Below, in pieces: positions 26,391 to 34,370 of a DNA stretch of 64,000 nucleotides (position 1 is its first letter; every line of letters starts with the position of its first letter). The notes below the pieces were generated by a model. It saw only the letters and a program-made list of their open reading frames with translations, was not told the DNA's origin and ran no database searches. A program made the translations under genes and the position numbers. The stretch is from assembly GCF_001278945.1 (NCBI RefSeq), contig NZ_LGRV01000003.1, positions 1,426,001 to 1,490,000 of the forward strand, given 5' to 3'. Source of the DNA: Lysinibacillus contaminans (GTDB taxonomy: Bacteria; Bacillota; Bacilli; Bacillales_A; Planococcaceae).

Positions 26391-28004
26391 ATGAATAAAA
26401 TATTAAAAAAATATTTTCTAATACCCGCTCTGATAACTACATTATTTGCCTCTCCATTTAGTGCTGATGCCTCAGTAAATGACGTACATATGACTTATTT
26501 ATATGGCGGAACTTCTAGCACCAATTTAAAAAATATAGATATGACATTAGGAGCGATAAATACGGCTACTCCTGGATTCTATGAATTAAACGCTGACGGT
26601 AGTTTAAAATCTTCAATTGATAAAAATTTAATACAAGGGTTACACAATAGAGGATTAAAAGTAATTCCATTTATTACCAATAATTTCGATCGAAAATTAG
26701 GTCAAATAGCGATGAAAAATAGAGATAGTTTATCTACTCAACTTGTAGAATCTATCGTAAAAAATAATTTAGATGGAATAGATATAGATATTGAGAATTT
26801 AAACTATACAGATAAGGAAGATTTTACAGATTTCATTCGATTATTACATGAAAAAATGCCTAATGATAAAACAATATCAATAGCAGTTGCTGCAAATCCA
26901 TATGGATGGACAACCGGATGGCATGGTTCTTATGATTATTTAAAACTAAGTGAATATAGCGATTACTTAATGGTCATGACATATGATGAAAGTTGGAAAG
27001 GTGGTCCTGTAGGTCCTGTTGCTAGCTTACCTTTTGTCGAAAATTCCATTAAATCTTTATTAAATCAAGGTGTTGATTCGAAAAAAATAGTTTTAGGCCT
27101 CCCTTTTTACGGTCGAATCTGGAACGATGGCGAGAAATTAGGAGGAGATGGTGTTGCCAATAAATCTGTAAAAAGCATAGTGAATAACCATAAAGGAAAA
27201 TTCTATTTTGATAATGCCTCAAAATCAGCTTATGCCAAATTCACAGTTAAAAGCAGTGATACACCTACTTATGTTGGTGGTAAAAAACTAACACCGGGAA
27301 ATTACACAATATGGTATGAAAATAATTCATCTTTAAAATATAAATTAAGGTTAGTAGAGAAATACAACTTAAGAGGAACAGGAAGTTGGGATTTAAATCA
27401 AGCAGATAATGGAATATGGGATTTTTATTCGTCTTGGGCGAATGGAGAACATAATTTTATAGATTCTGAAAATCATTGGGCTGAGAGTGATATTATGTCA
27501 CTTTATAAAAAAGGATGGATTAACGGAAAAACCGAATACACTTTTGACCCAAATGGTGATTTAACAAGAGCACAGGCTGTTTCTATCATTGTCAACGCAA
27601 TCGGATTAGACGAAACAAACGAAACTGTACCTAATAATTTCACTGATGTTCCTAAAGACCATTGGGCAAAACGGGCTATTGAACTAGCACATAAATATAA
27701 TATTGTTAATGGAACAAAATCACATATTTTCGAACCGAATTCTCGAATTACAAGAGCTCAATTATCAGCAATATTATCGAGAGTATTAGATTACCCATTA
27801 AATAATACGAGTAAATCACCTTTTTATGATATACAAAAAGGACATTGGGCGTATTCAGATATTTTAAAACTAAGTAGTCACGGTATTATTAAAGGTAAAG
27901 AAGACGGTGGATTTTACCCTAACGATTTTGTTTCAAGAGCGCAAGTAGCAGCTATGGTCAATCGTGCAAGTGGAGATTTAGAAAAATATCCAACAATAAA
28001 ATAA
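26391..28004 (+). CDS. GH18 glycoside hydrolase with three S-layer homology domains
   Basis: A 537-residue secreted protein: signal peptide (about 1-27), GH18 catalytic barrel (about 30-345) and three SLH domains (about 350-530). The catalytic DxxDxDxE motif is intact as DGIDIDIE with Glu135 the acid/base, and the MTYDES motif of substrate binding is near residue 197. GH18 enzymes of this kind in spore formers cleave peptidoglycan or chitin-like glycans; no LysM domains are present. The SLH domains should anchor it to pyruvylated wall polymer. It is monocistronic, AT-richer than neighbours, with AGGAAGAAAGTA before the ATG. Confidence 0.9.
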   Translation: MNKILKKYFLIPALITTLFASPFSADASVNDVHMTYLYGGTSSTNLKNIDMTLGAINTATPGFYELNADGSLKSSIDKNLIQGLHNRGLKVIPFITNNFDRKLGQIAMKNRDSLSTQLVESIVKNNLDGIDIDIENLNYTDKEDFTDFIRLLHEKMPNDKTISIAVAANPYGWTTGWHGSYDYLKLSEYSDYLMVMTYDESWKGGPVGPVASLPFVENSIKSLLNQGVDSKKIVLGLPFYGRIWNDGEKLGGDGVANKSVKSIVNNHKGKFYFDNASKSAYAKFTVKSSDTPTYVGGKKLTPGNYTIWYENNSSLKYKLRLVEKYNLRGTGSWDLNQADNGIWDFYSSWANGEHNFIDSENHWAESDIMSLYKKGWINGKTEYTFDPNGDLTRAQAVSIIVNAIGLDETNETVPNNFTDVPKDHWAKRAIELAHKYNIVNGTKSHIFEPNSRITRAQLSAILSRVLDYPLNNTSKSPFYDIQKGHWAYSDILKLSSHGIIKGKEDGGFYPNDFVSRAQVAAMVNRASGDLEKYPTIK

Positions 28005-28013
28005 CTAACTTCA

Positions 28014-28051
28014 AATGGGATAGGCAAACAGCACCTATCCCGTTGTTGTTT
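28014..28051 (+). terminator. terminator of the GH18-SLH gene
   Basis: GGGATAGG pairs with CCTATCCC and is followed by GTTGTTGTTT. Confidence 0.75.
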
Positions 28052-28102
28052 AAACTTACAGTAATGAATAATTGCATCCCTATTTTATCTTTTAACAAAG
28101 CC

Positions 28103-28849
28103 TCACGTTAAGACCCTTTTTATGAATGCCAATGTTTTATTAATAATTAATTCTTGATCATTATCTAACGTCGCGACATGATAGCTATTTTCTAGTCGAC
28201 AAATTTCCTTCTCCGTAGTCTGTATTCCGTCCGCAATGATCTGTGAATTATACGGTGGTACTACATGGTCCTCGGCGGAAACTAAAATTAATGTAGGACA
28301 AGTAATTTTATACAGCCGTCTCCTCACTACTTCTACTAAATTTAATATTTCATTTACAGAACGTACTGGTGTCTTAGCATAAGCAAGCTCCGTCACCCCA
28401 GGCTTCTTAATATCTGAGCCAATGCCATCTAAAAACTGTACATCTGTAATGTGGCGAATTGACTCCATGGCTGGCAATACCACTGCCGCATTAATAAGAA
28501 TGATGCCTCGCACTTCGGGATGTTTCTCTGCCATATATAATGTCAACGTACCACCCATAGAAAGACCTGTGACAAAAATTGTATCGCAACGCTCTTGAAG
28601 CCATTGATATCCTTCTTCAATCGAATGAATCCAGTCTTGATAGGTTGTTTGTGCCATGTCCTCATGGTGAGTGCCATGTCCTTTCAATAACGGCCCACAG
28701 ACTGTAAAACCAGCTGCCGCATAGGCCTCATACAGAGGGCGCATGCTTTGTGGTGAACCTGTAAAACCATGTGACACTAAAATCCCTACATTATTGCCTT
28801 CTGCATAAAACGGTTCTGATCCTTGCAGGATTGGATATTTTTCAGCCAA
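28103..28849 (-). CDS. carboxylesterase, alpha/beta hydrolase (Est30-like)
   Basis: A 248-residue cytoplasmic esterase of the alpha/beta-hydrolase fold. Nucleophile Ser is in GLSMGG (about residue 96), the acid Asp in SAEDHVVP (about 195) and the His in NSYHVATLD (about 225); the oxyanion loop is SHGFTGSP near residue 26. The length and motifs fit the thermostable carboxylesterase Est30/YvaK group, which cleaves short acyl esters. It is monocistronic, with GAGGGAGG upstream of the start. Confidence 0.9.
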   Translation of the reverse strand: MAEKYPILQGSEPFYAEGNNVGILVSHGFTGSPQSMRPLYEAYAAAGFTVCGPLLKGHGTHHEDMAQTTYQDWIHSIEEGYQWLQERCDTIFVTGLSMGGTLTLYMAEKHPEVRGIILINAAVVLPAMESIRHITDVQFLDGIGSDIKKPGVTELAYAKTPVRSVNEILNLVEVVRRRLYKITCPTLILVSAEDHVVPPYNSQIIADGIQTTEKEICRLENSYHVATLDNDQELIINKTLAFIKRVLT

Positions 28850-29027
28850 AAAAATTCCTCCCTCTATAAAGTCTTCTCTATCGCTTTTAATTACACGACA
28901 TTTTACTTACATTATGGCAGATTGAGCGTTTCTAGTAAATTCAACATTCGGATAATTGTACTCTTTTCAAACAGATCTCCTTTTTTGAACAAAGGATCGC
29001 AGCAACATTCCCGACATTTTGTACGCA

Positions 29028-29064
29028 AAAAAAACACATCAACAATATATCCATTGATGTGCAA
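29028..29064 (-). terminator. terminator of the small YppG-like gene
   Basis: On the minus strand CACATCAA...TTGATGTG is followed by eight T. Confidence 0.8.
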
Positions 29065-29090
29065 CACTGTTCATCTTCCATCAAGATAAA

Positions 29091-29333
29091 CTATCTAAAG
29101 AAACTTATTAATGACCCCATTTGTCTTATCATATTAACCCCATATGATATCCTTCCTGCATGGCCCATGATTGTATTTAAATTATCTGGTAATCTTCCAA
29201 ATCTAGATGTTTGCGGTTGTTGATTAGGATAATAGAAAGGTTGCTCCTGCATACCTTGATAAGGAGGGCCAAAACCTTGATTATATGTGGGTGGAAATGG
29301 TCTATTTCTACGATTCTGTGGATAAAATGGCAT
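29091..29333 (-). CDS. small Pro/Gln/Tyr-rich protein (YppG/YqfQ-like)
   Basis: An 80-residue protein beginning MPFYPQNRRNRPFPPTYNQ. The N-terminal half is rich in Pro, Gln, Tyr and Arg; the C-terminal half is predicted helical (NLNTIMGHAGRISYGVNMIR) and ends in SFFR. This composition is that of small Bacillus proteins of the YppG/YqfQ sort, often spore-associated. The longer frame from 29546 is rejected because GGGGGTG sits immediately before the inner ATG. Confidence 0.6.
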   Translation of the reverse strand: MPFYPQNRRNRPFPPTYNQGFGPPYQGMQEQPFYYPNQQPQTSRFGRLPDNLNTIMGHAGRISYGVNMIRQMGSLISFFR

Positions 29334-29581
29334 CAATTCACCCCCTATCAGAAAACTTTTAATAATATATGTCTGTATTTTTTTATGGCTTAGACTTTCG
29401 TAGAAGTTGAACAAGAAAATATTGGAATCTAGTGATTTAACCTGCCTCTCAAAACATATTATGGCACTATTAAAAGCATTACTTTCCCCTACTACTTCTT
29501 CTATAAAGGTTCTTTTCTTGTCAACTTTCCCTCTTACTGGAACCATACTATTTTTAATTTCATATTATACAAACATGACGA

Positions 29582-30298
29582 ATGAAGAAGGTGTTTCTGA
29601 TACAGGATTCAAAATATCTAGATTTTTTGTCCAAATTTGGTGTTGGGGGTGCGCATCCTGGTGGTATTAATCTAACAAAGGAAATATTCAAGACTGAGAA
29701 CGTCAGTAAAACTTCTCACATTTTAGATGTAGGGTGTGGTACAGGTCAAACTGCTGCCTATTTAGCTGAAAAATACGAAGCAAATGTAACTGGCCTAGAT
29801 ATCAATTCAATAATGATAGCAAAGGCCAAAAATAGAATGAAAAAAAACCGCTTACCAGTAAAAATAATTCAAGGTTCAATCGAAAAAATTCCGTTACCGG
29901 ATCAGAAGTTTGATTTTATCATTTCTGAATCTGTTCTTTCTTTTGTCAATAAACATAAAGCCCTTAAAGAAATTTTTCGGTTATTAAAAAATGGCGGCCG
30001 TTTCATTGCCATTGAGTTTACTATTACCCAAAAGCTCGAGGCAAAAAGTGAAGAGGAGATTAAACATTTTTATGGGTTTGATTCCTGCTTAATGAAAAAA
30101 GATTGGATCAATTTCCTTCAACAAGCTGGTTTTAAAAATATTCGTATACAGAAAAACAAATCCATTTCTTCAGTACCTGAATTTCATCACTCAGAGGATA
30201 TTGAACCTGATCTTTACGAGATAATGGATAAGCATTTTGATATACACTTAAAGTATCCAGGGGTTCTGGACTATAGAATTTATTCATGTATTAAATAG
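29582..30298 (+). CDS. class I SAM-dependent methyltransferase
   Basis: A 238-residue methyltransferase with motif I ILDVGCGTGQTAAYLA near residue 48, the acidic motif II VTGLDIN near residue 70, and motif IV FDFIISESVLSFV near residue 112. The substrate is unknown; the GVGGAHPGG loop near residue 21 is shared by a Bacillus subgroup. The start is uncertain: ATG 29582 has no ribosome site, whereas GAAGGTG lies six bases before an ATA codon at 29600 leading into QDSKYLDFLSKFG, as if an ATG had been lost. It shares a terminator hairpin with the Nudix gene facing it. Confidence 0.8.
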   Translation: MKKVFLIQDSKYLDFLSKFGVGGAHPGGINLTKEIFKTENVSKTSHILDVGCGTGQTAAYLAEKYEANVTGLDINSIMIAKAKNRMKKNRLPVKIIQGSIEKIPLPDQKFDFIISESVLSFVNKHKALKEIFRLLKNGGRFIAIEFTITQKLEAKSEEEIKHFYGFDSCLMKKDWINFLQQAGFKNIRIQKNKSISSVPEFHHSEDIEPDLYEIMDKHFDIHLKYPGVLDYRIYSCIK

Positions 30299-30330
30299 AA
30301 GTATCGGTTCTTTTATTGATTAGAAAATGA

Positions 30331-30374
30331 AAAAGAGCAGGAGACTTGTTCATAGACAAATCTCCTACTCTAAA
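30331..30374. terminator. bidirectional terminator
   Basis: AGAGCAGGAGACTTGT and ACAAATCTCCTACTCT form a long imperfect stem between the convergent methyltransferase and Nudix genes. Confidence 0.7.
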
Positions 30375-30384
30375 TTCATTGTAA

Positions 30385-31002
30385 TTATTTTATTATTTCT
30401 ATAAAATGTTTTAATACCCTCGCCGTTAAACCCCAAATTGTATACTTTTCATAATCAAAAAACCACTCTTCCATTGAACGTGTTCTCCATTGATACTGTG
30501 CACCGTTTACAATTTTTTCAAAAGGAAAGTCTTTTGAAGGCACTATCTCAACGGATACTTCATGCATATAAGGCTCATAATTCAAGAACCAATTGACTGG
30601 TACCGTAAATACCTCTTCAACTTCTTCTTTGTTGTAAGAATGAATAATTTGATTGTAATCAATGGTTGCTACAAACGGATAAATGACAAATGAAGAAGAT
30701 GTAATATAAGGACTTAATTGCCCTACAATATTAATCGTATTTGGATCGACACCTAATTCTTCAGATGTTTCTCGTACAGCTGCAGCCCATGGAGACTCGT
30801 CTGTTGCGTCGATTCGACCTCCAGGAAAACTTATATCACCTGGCTGTTTTCTCATAGTGAATGAACGTACTTCGAAAAGGATATGCCATTCATCATCCAC
30901 TTGAACTAATGGAATCAAAACGGCTGAACGAAAAGCTGTCTCTTCTCCGATAAATTGGAATTGATTTTGATTTAAATATTTCTTTAGTTTATCTAGGAAC
31001 AT
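30385..31002 (-). CDS. Nudix hydrolase, CoA pyrophosphatase-like
   Basis: A 205-residue Nudix protein. The box GX5EX7REUXEEXGU is complete in GRIDATDESPWAAAVRETSE followed by ELGV (about residues 61-84). The preceding motif RKQPGDISFPGG is the UPF0035-type signature of CoA pyrophosphatases (NudL/YeaB), which hydrolyse CoA or related nucleotides to 4'-phosphopantetheine and 3',5'-ADP. Cytoplasmic and monocistronic. AGGGGAATTTT precedes the ATG. Confidence 0.88.
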   Translation of the reverse strand: MFLDKLKKYLNQNQFQFIGEETAFRSAVLIPLVQVDDEWHILFEVRSFTMRKQPGDISFPGGRIDATDESPWAAAVRETSEELGVDPNTINIVGQLSPYITSSSFVIYPFVATIDYNQIIHSYNKEEVEEVFTVPVNWFLNYEPYMHEVSVEIVPSKDFPFEKIVNGAQYQWRTRSMEEWFFDYEKYTIWGLTARVLKHFIEIIK

Positions 31003-31107
31003 AAAATTCCCCTCGCCTCAATAATTAATATTCTTTCTATCGTATCACTAATAGATTAATGGATAAAGAATATCAGAACGCTATTATTATTTTTTCTACT
31101 AGAGAGC

Positions 31108-31153
31108 TTATTTTTATTAGGAAATATTGAATACTATTTCCTAATAAAAATAA
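31108..31153. repeat. perfect 19-bp inverted repeat
   Basis: Nineteen-base arms beginning TTATTTTTATTAGG and their exact complement enclose an eight-base loop. It sits between the Nudix promoter and the cyclophilin terminator; a second hairpin follows directly. Confidence 0.6.
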
Positions 31154-31184
31154 CAGCCTGATTATTTACTTAATCAGACTGTTT
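31152..31184 (-). terminator. probable terminator of the cyclophilin gene
   Basis: AACAGCCTGATTA and TAATCAGACTGTTT pair with one mismatch; on the minus strand it is followed by ATTTTTATT. Confidence 0.6.
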
Positions 31185-31266
31185 CATTGATAAATGCTTA
31201 CTTATGATGTTATCAAATTATATCCTTGCCTAGCTCTTATAATAAGTTATTGGATTGTCGAACCCA

Positions 31267-31941
31267 CTATTTTTGTACTACCGGAGCAGGATAGTCAAAG
31301 CCTTTCGTGTCCACTTCGACCTTTTTCATTTGCTGATCTTCTAACGGCTTATCTGCACCGTCACGTTCAGCTGCAACGATAGCATCTACTGTTTCCATGC
31401 CCTCAATTACTTTCCCAAAAGCAGCATATTCTCCGTTAAGACTAACCGCTTCTTCTACCATAATAAAAAATTGTGATCCCGCAGAGTTTGGTTCACCCGT
31501 CCGTGCCATTGAAATGACACCACGTTCATGTTTTAGATTATTTTCAAATCCATTATTAGAAAATTCACCTTCAATAGCATATCCTGGTCCACCTGATCCA
31601 TTTCCTGAAGGATCTCCTCCTTGAATCATAAACCCAGGGATAACTCGGTGGAAAATAAGACCATCATAAAAACCTTCTTCAACTAAGGAAACAAAATTAG
31701 CTACCGTATTGGGAGCTATAGTAGGCTCTAGTTCAATGACGATTTTTTCATCGTTTTTCATAGTAATTGTCACAATTGGATTTTCTTTCACATCTGATGA
31801 ATAATCCGTTTTTCCATCAGATTCCTTAACAGCCTTATCCCCTGATTGCCCACTTTCTGTTGATGTTCCACAACCTGTCAAAACAAAAGCTATCGCCATC
31901 AGACTAAAAACTAAATAAAATACTTTATTACGCTTGAACAT
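31267..31941 (-). CDS. cyclophilin-type peptidyl-prolyl isomerase lipoprotein
   Basis: A 224-residue exported foldase. Lipobox VLTGC (Cys at 24) is followed by a Ser/Lys/Asp linker and then a cyclophilin domain (about residues 55-215). Active-site motifs are present: FHRVIPGFMIQGGDP near residue 98 with catalytic Arg, and GSQFFIM near residue 155. It speeds proline isomerisation in proteins folding outside the membrane. AGGAGTTG precedes the ATG; monocistronic. Confidence 0.92.
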   Translation of the reverse strand: MFKRNKVFYLVFSLMAIAFVLTGCGTSTESGQSGDKAVKESDGKTDYSSDVKENPIVTITMKNDEKIVIELEPTIAPNTVANFVSLVEEGFYDGLIFHRVIPGFMIQGGDPSGNGSGGPGYAIEGEFSNNGFENNLKHERGVISMARTGEPNSAGSQFFIMVEEAVSLNGEYAAFGKVIEGMETVDAIVAAERDGADKPLEDQQMKKVEVDTKGFDYPAPVVQK

Positions 31942-32105
31942 ATACTTTTCAACTCCTCTATGTAATCAGTTATTAATTATATAACTATAAGATAGCTCCC
32001 GACAACATATTAAAGATAAATTGCATGAAAACGTGATTTTACTAATTTTAAAAAACCACTTCCTTATGATACGGTTCTCCGTGACTAGTCTAAATGCGGT
32101 TTAAA

Positions 32106-32503
32106 TTAATCTGTCTTTCCTTTCATATCTCCATAAAAATTTACTTTATTTTTTAGTTCTGGTAATGTTTTTGGTAAGTACCTTTGATCTAGTTGAAATT
32201 GAAATTCAAATTCTAATCGATTCTCTTCACTTGGTAGTTCTTGAAAATAGCCTTGGACTTGTATTTGTTCATATTGATTAAATTGAAGTGTAAAATTTAG
32301 TGAATCGTCTCTATTTGAAAAATGGAATATGCCTTTTAATTGTTTATATACTTTTTGAAGTTGTACATATAATCCATACACTTGCCCTTTCACAAACCAA
32401 ATTTCCGCATCCTCCACATAATACTTTCCACTTTGAATTGAAACTTCCCCTCTAACTGCATATCCATCATCAAAGGTTCATTCCCAAGCTTAAACTGGCA
32501 CAT
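32106..32503 (-). pseudogene. hypothetical protein gene with N-terminal frameshift
   Basis: An intact open frame begins only at GTG 32417 without ribosome site, but the same frame stays coding upstream (DGYAVRGEVSIQSGKYYVED). A proper start, ATG 32503 behind AAAGGAGG, reads MCQFKLGNEP in another frame that dies. The two join if one base is added near 32478-32485. The restored product would be about 132 residues, beta-rich, without signal peptide, of no family I recognise. Either a real single-base deletion or an assembly error. Confidence 0.6.
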
Positions 32504-32563
32504 TTTTATACCTCCTTTGTTCTTTTTAAATAACAAAAATCAGCTCCCAAATTGATGCCGATT

Positions 32564-32594
32564 AAAACCTCACTTACTTGTGACAAGGTTCACC
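32564..32594. repeat. AACCTCAC..GTGACAAGGTT hairpin, copy 1
   Basis: A short stem AACC-TCAC / GTGA-caa-GGTT. A second copy at 34115-34150 has CCAC/GTGG at the same place, so pairing is kept while the sequence changes. Confidence 0.45.
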
Positions 32595-32855
32595 GTATAC
32601 AAAGACCTATAAAAATAAAATTAAATTAGTATATATTACTTCTTATTCTTAATAAATCCATTTAGTTATTGTTATCTATTATCGAATCTCTTACTATAAT
32701 AAAAGAATAGTGGTGATGAGATGAATATATACAGGATAAACATCTCATTGAAGCTAATCCGACAATAGAAGAAAGCTTCGGCTGCACCTGTAAGACGCCC
32801 TCGCTTTATTCTTTGACCAACATATAAAAACTATTTAACAGGAGGCATTGGTCAC

Positions 32856-33098
32856 ATCAAATTACATATTTTCAGCAAGAAAACATCATCAGTCATTTTG
32901 GGAGCATTATTACTGTTAGTACTTTCGTTTACTTTTTCAAGTACTGCTTCTGCACACGGCTACGTAAGTAAACCAGAAAGTCGCGGTTTATTATGCAAAA
33001 CGGGGGCTAATATTGATTGTGGCGGTGTCCAATATGAACCACAAAGCTTAGAAGCTCCTGGAAACTTCGTTGTGAAATGTAATTCAATTAACTATTAG
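32856..33098 (+). pseudogene. remnant of a chitin-binding AA10 LPMO
   Basis: The frame reads KLHIFSKKTSSVILGALLLL as a signal peptide, then cleavage ASA-HGYVSKPESRG, exactly the mature N-terminus with the His of the copper-binding histidine brace. It continues LLCKTGANIDCGGVQYEPQS, then LEAPG, as in chitin-binding lytic polysaccharide monooxygenases, but ends after about 80 codons instead of about 200. The expected start codon, ten bases after AGGAGG, is ATC instead of ATG. Loss of start and most of the domain, including the second brace His, mark it as a dead gene. TTG at 32898 could still start a fragment. Confidence 0.75.
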
Positions 33099-33160
33099 AC
33101 AAAGTGTCCCCTATATCGATCAATCATTCTACAATTGACTAGTAAAGTGAGTTCATAGTA

Positions 33161-33189
33161 TTGACATTATCTCGAATTCGAGATAATAT
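33161..33189 (+). promoter_or_regulatory. sigma-A promoter of the SDR gene
   Basis: TTGACA (33161-33166) and TAATAT (33184-33189) with the ideal 17-base spacing. The spacer is almost wholly occupied by a palindrome. Confidence 0.8.
33166..33187 (+). promoter_or_regulatory. 22-bp palindrome, MhqR-like operator
   Basis: A perfect palindrome with core ATCTCGAATTCGAGAT. From memory this equals the box bound by the MarR-type repressor MhqR of B. subtilis, which responds to quinones and electrophiles. It spans -35 to -10, where binding would exclude RNA polymerase. Confidence 0.7.
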
Positions 33190-33294
33190 AGTTACATAAA
33201 GTAACTTGAATCTTAAAAGTTACTTAATAACTATCAAATGGTATCTTAGTTTTTTAAGGTACATTTATAAATACTTATTCATAAAGGAGAAATA

Positions 33295-34032
33295 ATGATG
33301 AAAAGACTAGACGGTAAAGTAGCAATTATTACAGGATCAGCACAAGGTATGGGTGCAGCACACGCAAAATTATTCGTAGATAACGGTGCAAAGGTTGTTT
33401 TAACAGATTTAAATGAAGAAAAAGGTCAGGCATTCGCAGCTGAATTAGGTGAAAATGCTCTTTTCGTTAAACAAAACGTAACATCTGAAGAAGATTGGGC
33501 AACAGTTATTGCAAAAGCAGAAGAAGCTTTTGGTCCAGTTAACGTATTAGTAAACAACGCTGGTATCACAATGGCGAAAAACATGCTTGATGTGACAGTA
33601 GAAGAATACCGTCGCATTGTAGAAATTAACCAAGTATCTGTATTCTTAGGTATGAAAACAGTAGCATCTTCTATGATGAAAGCTGGCGGCGGTTCAATCG
33701 TCAATATTTCTTCAATGAACGGTTTAGTTGGTGGCGCTATTGGTTACACAGATACAAAATTTGCAGTACGCGGTATGACAAAGGCAGCTGCGCTAAACCT
33801 TGCACCAATGGGCATTCGCGTAAACTCTGTACACCCAGGCGTTATCGCAACACCAATGATCGTACAAGAAGATACAAAAGCAGCGGTAGAAGCATTCGCA
33901 AAAAGTATTCCATTAAAACGTTTAGCGGAATCAGAAGAAGTATCTAAGATGGTATTGTTCTTGGCTTCTGATGAATCAAGCTACTCAACAGGTTCAGAAT
34001 TCGTTATCGATGGCGGATTAACTGCACAGTAA
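33295..34032 (+). CDS. short-chain dehydrogenase/reductase (SDR)
   Basis: A 245-residue classical SDR. Cofactor motif TGSAQGMG near residue 13, NNAG near 88, catalytic Ser in NISSMNG and the YTDTK (YxxxK) pair near residue 152 are present; the acidic residue after beta-2 (LTDLN) suggests NAD(H) preference. AAGGAG fits either of two adjacent ATG codons. Codon use is strongly biased to AT-ending codons typical of high expression. The MhqR-like promoter suggests a role in coping with quinones, aldehydes or other electrophiles. No regulator gene lies beside it. Confidence 0.9.
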   Translation: MMKRLDGKVAIITGSAQGMGAAHAKLFVDNGAKVVLTDLNEEKGQAFAAELGENALFVKQNVTSEEDWATVIAKAEEAFGPVNVLVNNAGITMAKNMLDVTVEEYRRIVEINQVSVFLGMKTVASSMMKAGGGSIVNISSMNGLVGGAIGYTDTKFAVRGMTKAAALNLAPMGIRVNSVHPGVIATPMIVQEDTKAAVEAFAKSIPLKRLAESEEVSKMVLFLASDESSYSTGSEFVIDGGLTAQ

Positions 34033-34066
34033 TAAAAGCACAAGAAAAATCTGTATATGATTTAAA

Positions 34067-34110
34067 AAGGCCGATTCTCTATTATTATAGAAAATCGGCC
34101 TTAGTTTTTA
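34067..34110 (+). terminator. terminator of the SDR gene
   Basis: AAGGCCGATT pairs with AATCGGCCTT and is followed by AGTTTTTA. Confidence 0.85.
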
Positions 34111-34114
34111 AAAA

Positions 34115-34150
34115 TTAAAAAACCCCACTTATTTGTGGTAAGGTTCAGCC
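34115..34150. repeat. AACCCCAC..GTGGTAAGGTT hairpin, copy 2
   Basis: The covarying partner of the element at 32564-32594, in the same orientation. The two copies bracket the LPMO remnant and the SDR gene. Confidence 0.45.
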
Positions 34151-34299
34151 TATCATATCCCAATCATGTTTTAATAGTAGTTATTAGAAGCGCTATTTAT
34201 GTAAAATGTTGAAATTGGCATACAACATAATTTTAATTTAGTGACACATGATAGCACTTATTTGCAGTTAAGACTTATATCTATTTCGCTAAATTTACA

Positions 34300-34343
34300 A
34301 ATCGGCAGCTATAAATTTTTGTTAAAATCTATAGCTGCCGATT
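34300..34343. terminator. 14-bp hairpin after the ABC exporter genes
   Basis: AATCGGCAGCTATA and its exact complement with a 16-base loop, 28 bases past the stop at 34371. Only weak T tracts follow. Confidence 0.6.
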
Positions 34344-34370
34344 CAATTTACCCTGTGTCTAAATCACTAA

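Noticed and set aside
29334..29546. 71-residue N-terminal extension of the small YppG-like protein
   Set aside because: A strong ribosome site stands directly before the inner ATG at 29333, and the extension lacks protein-like character.
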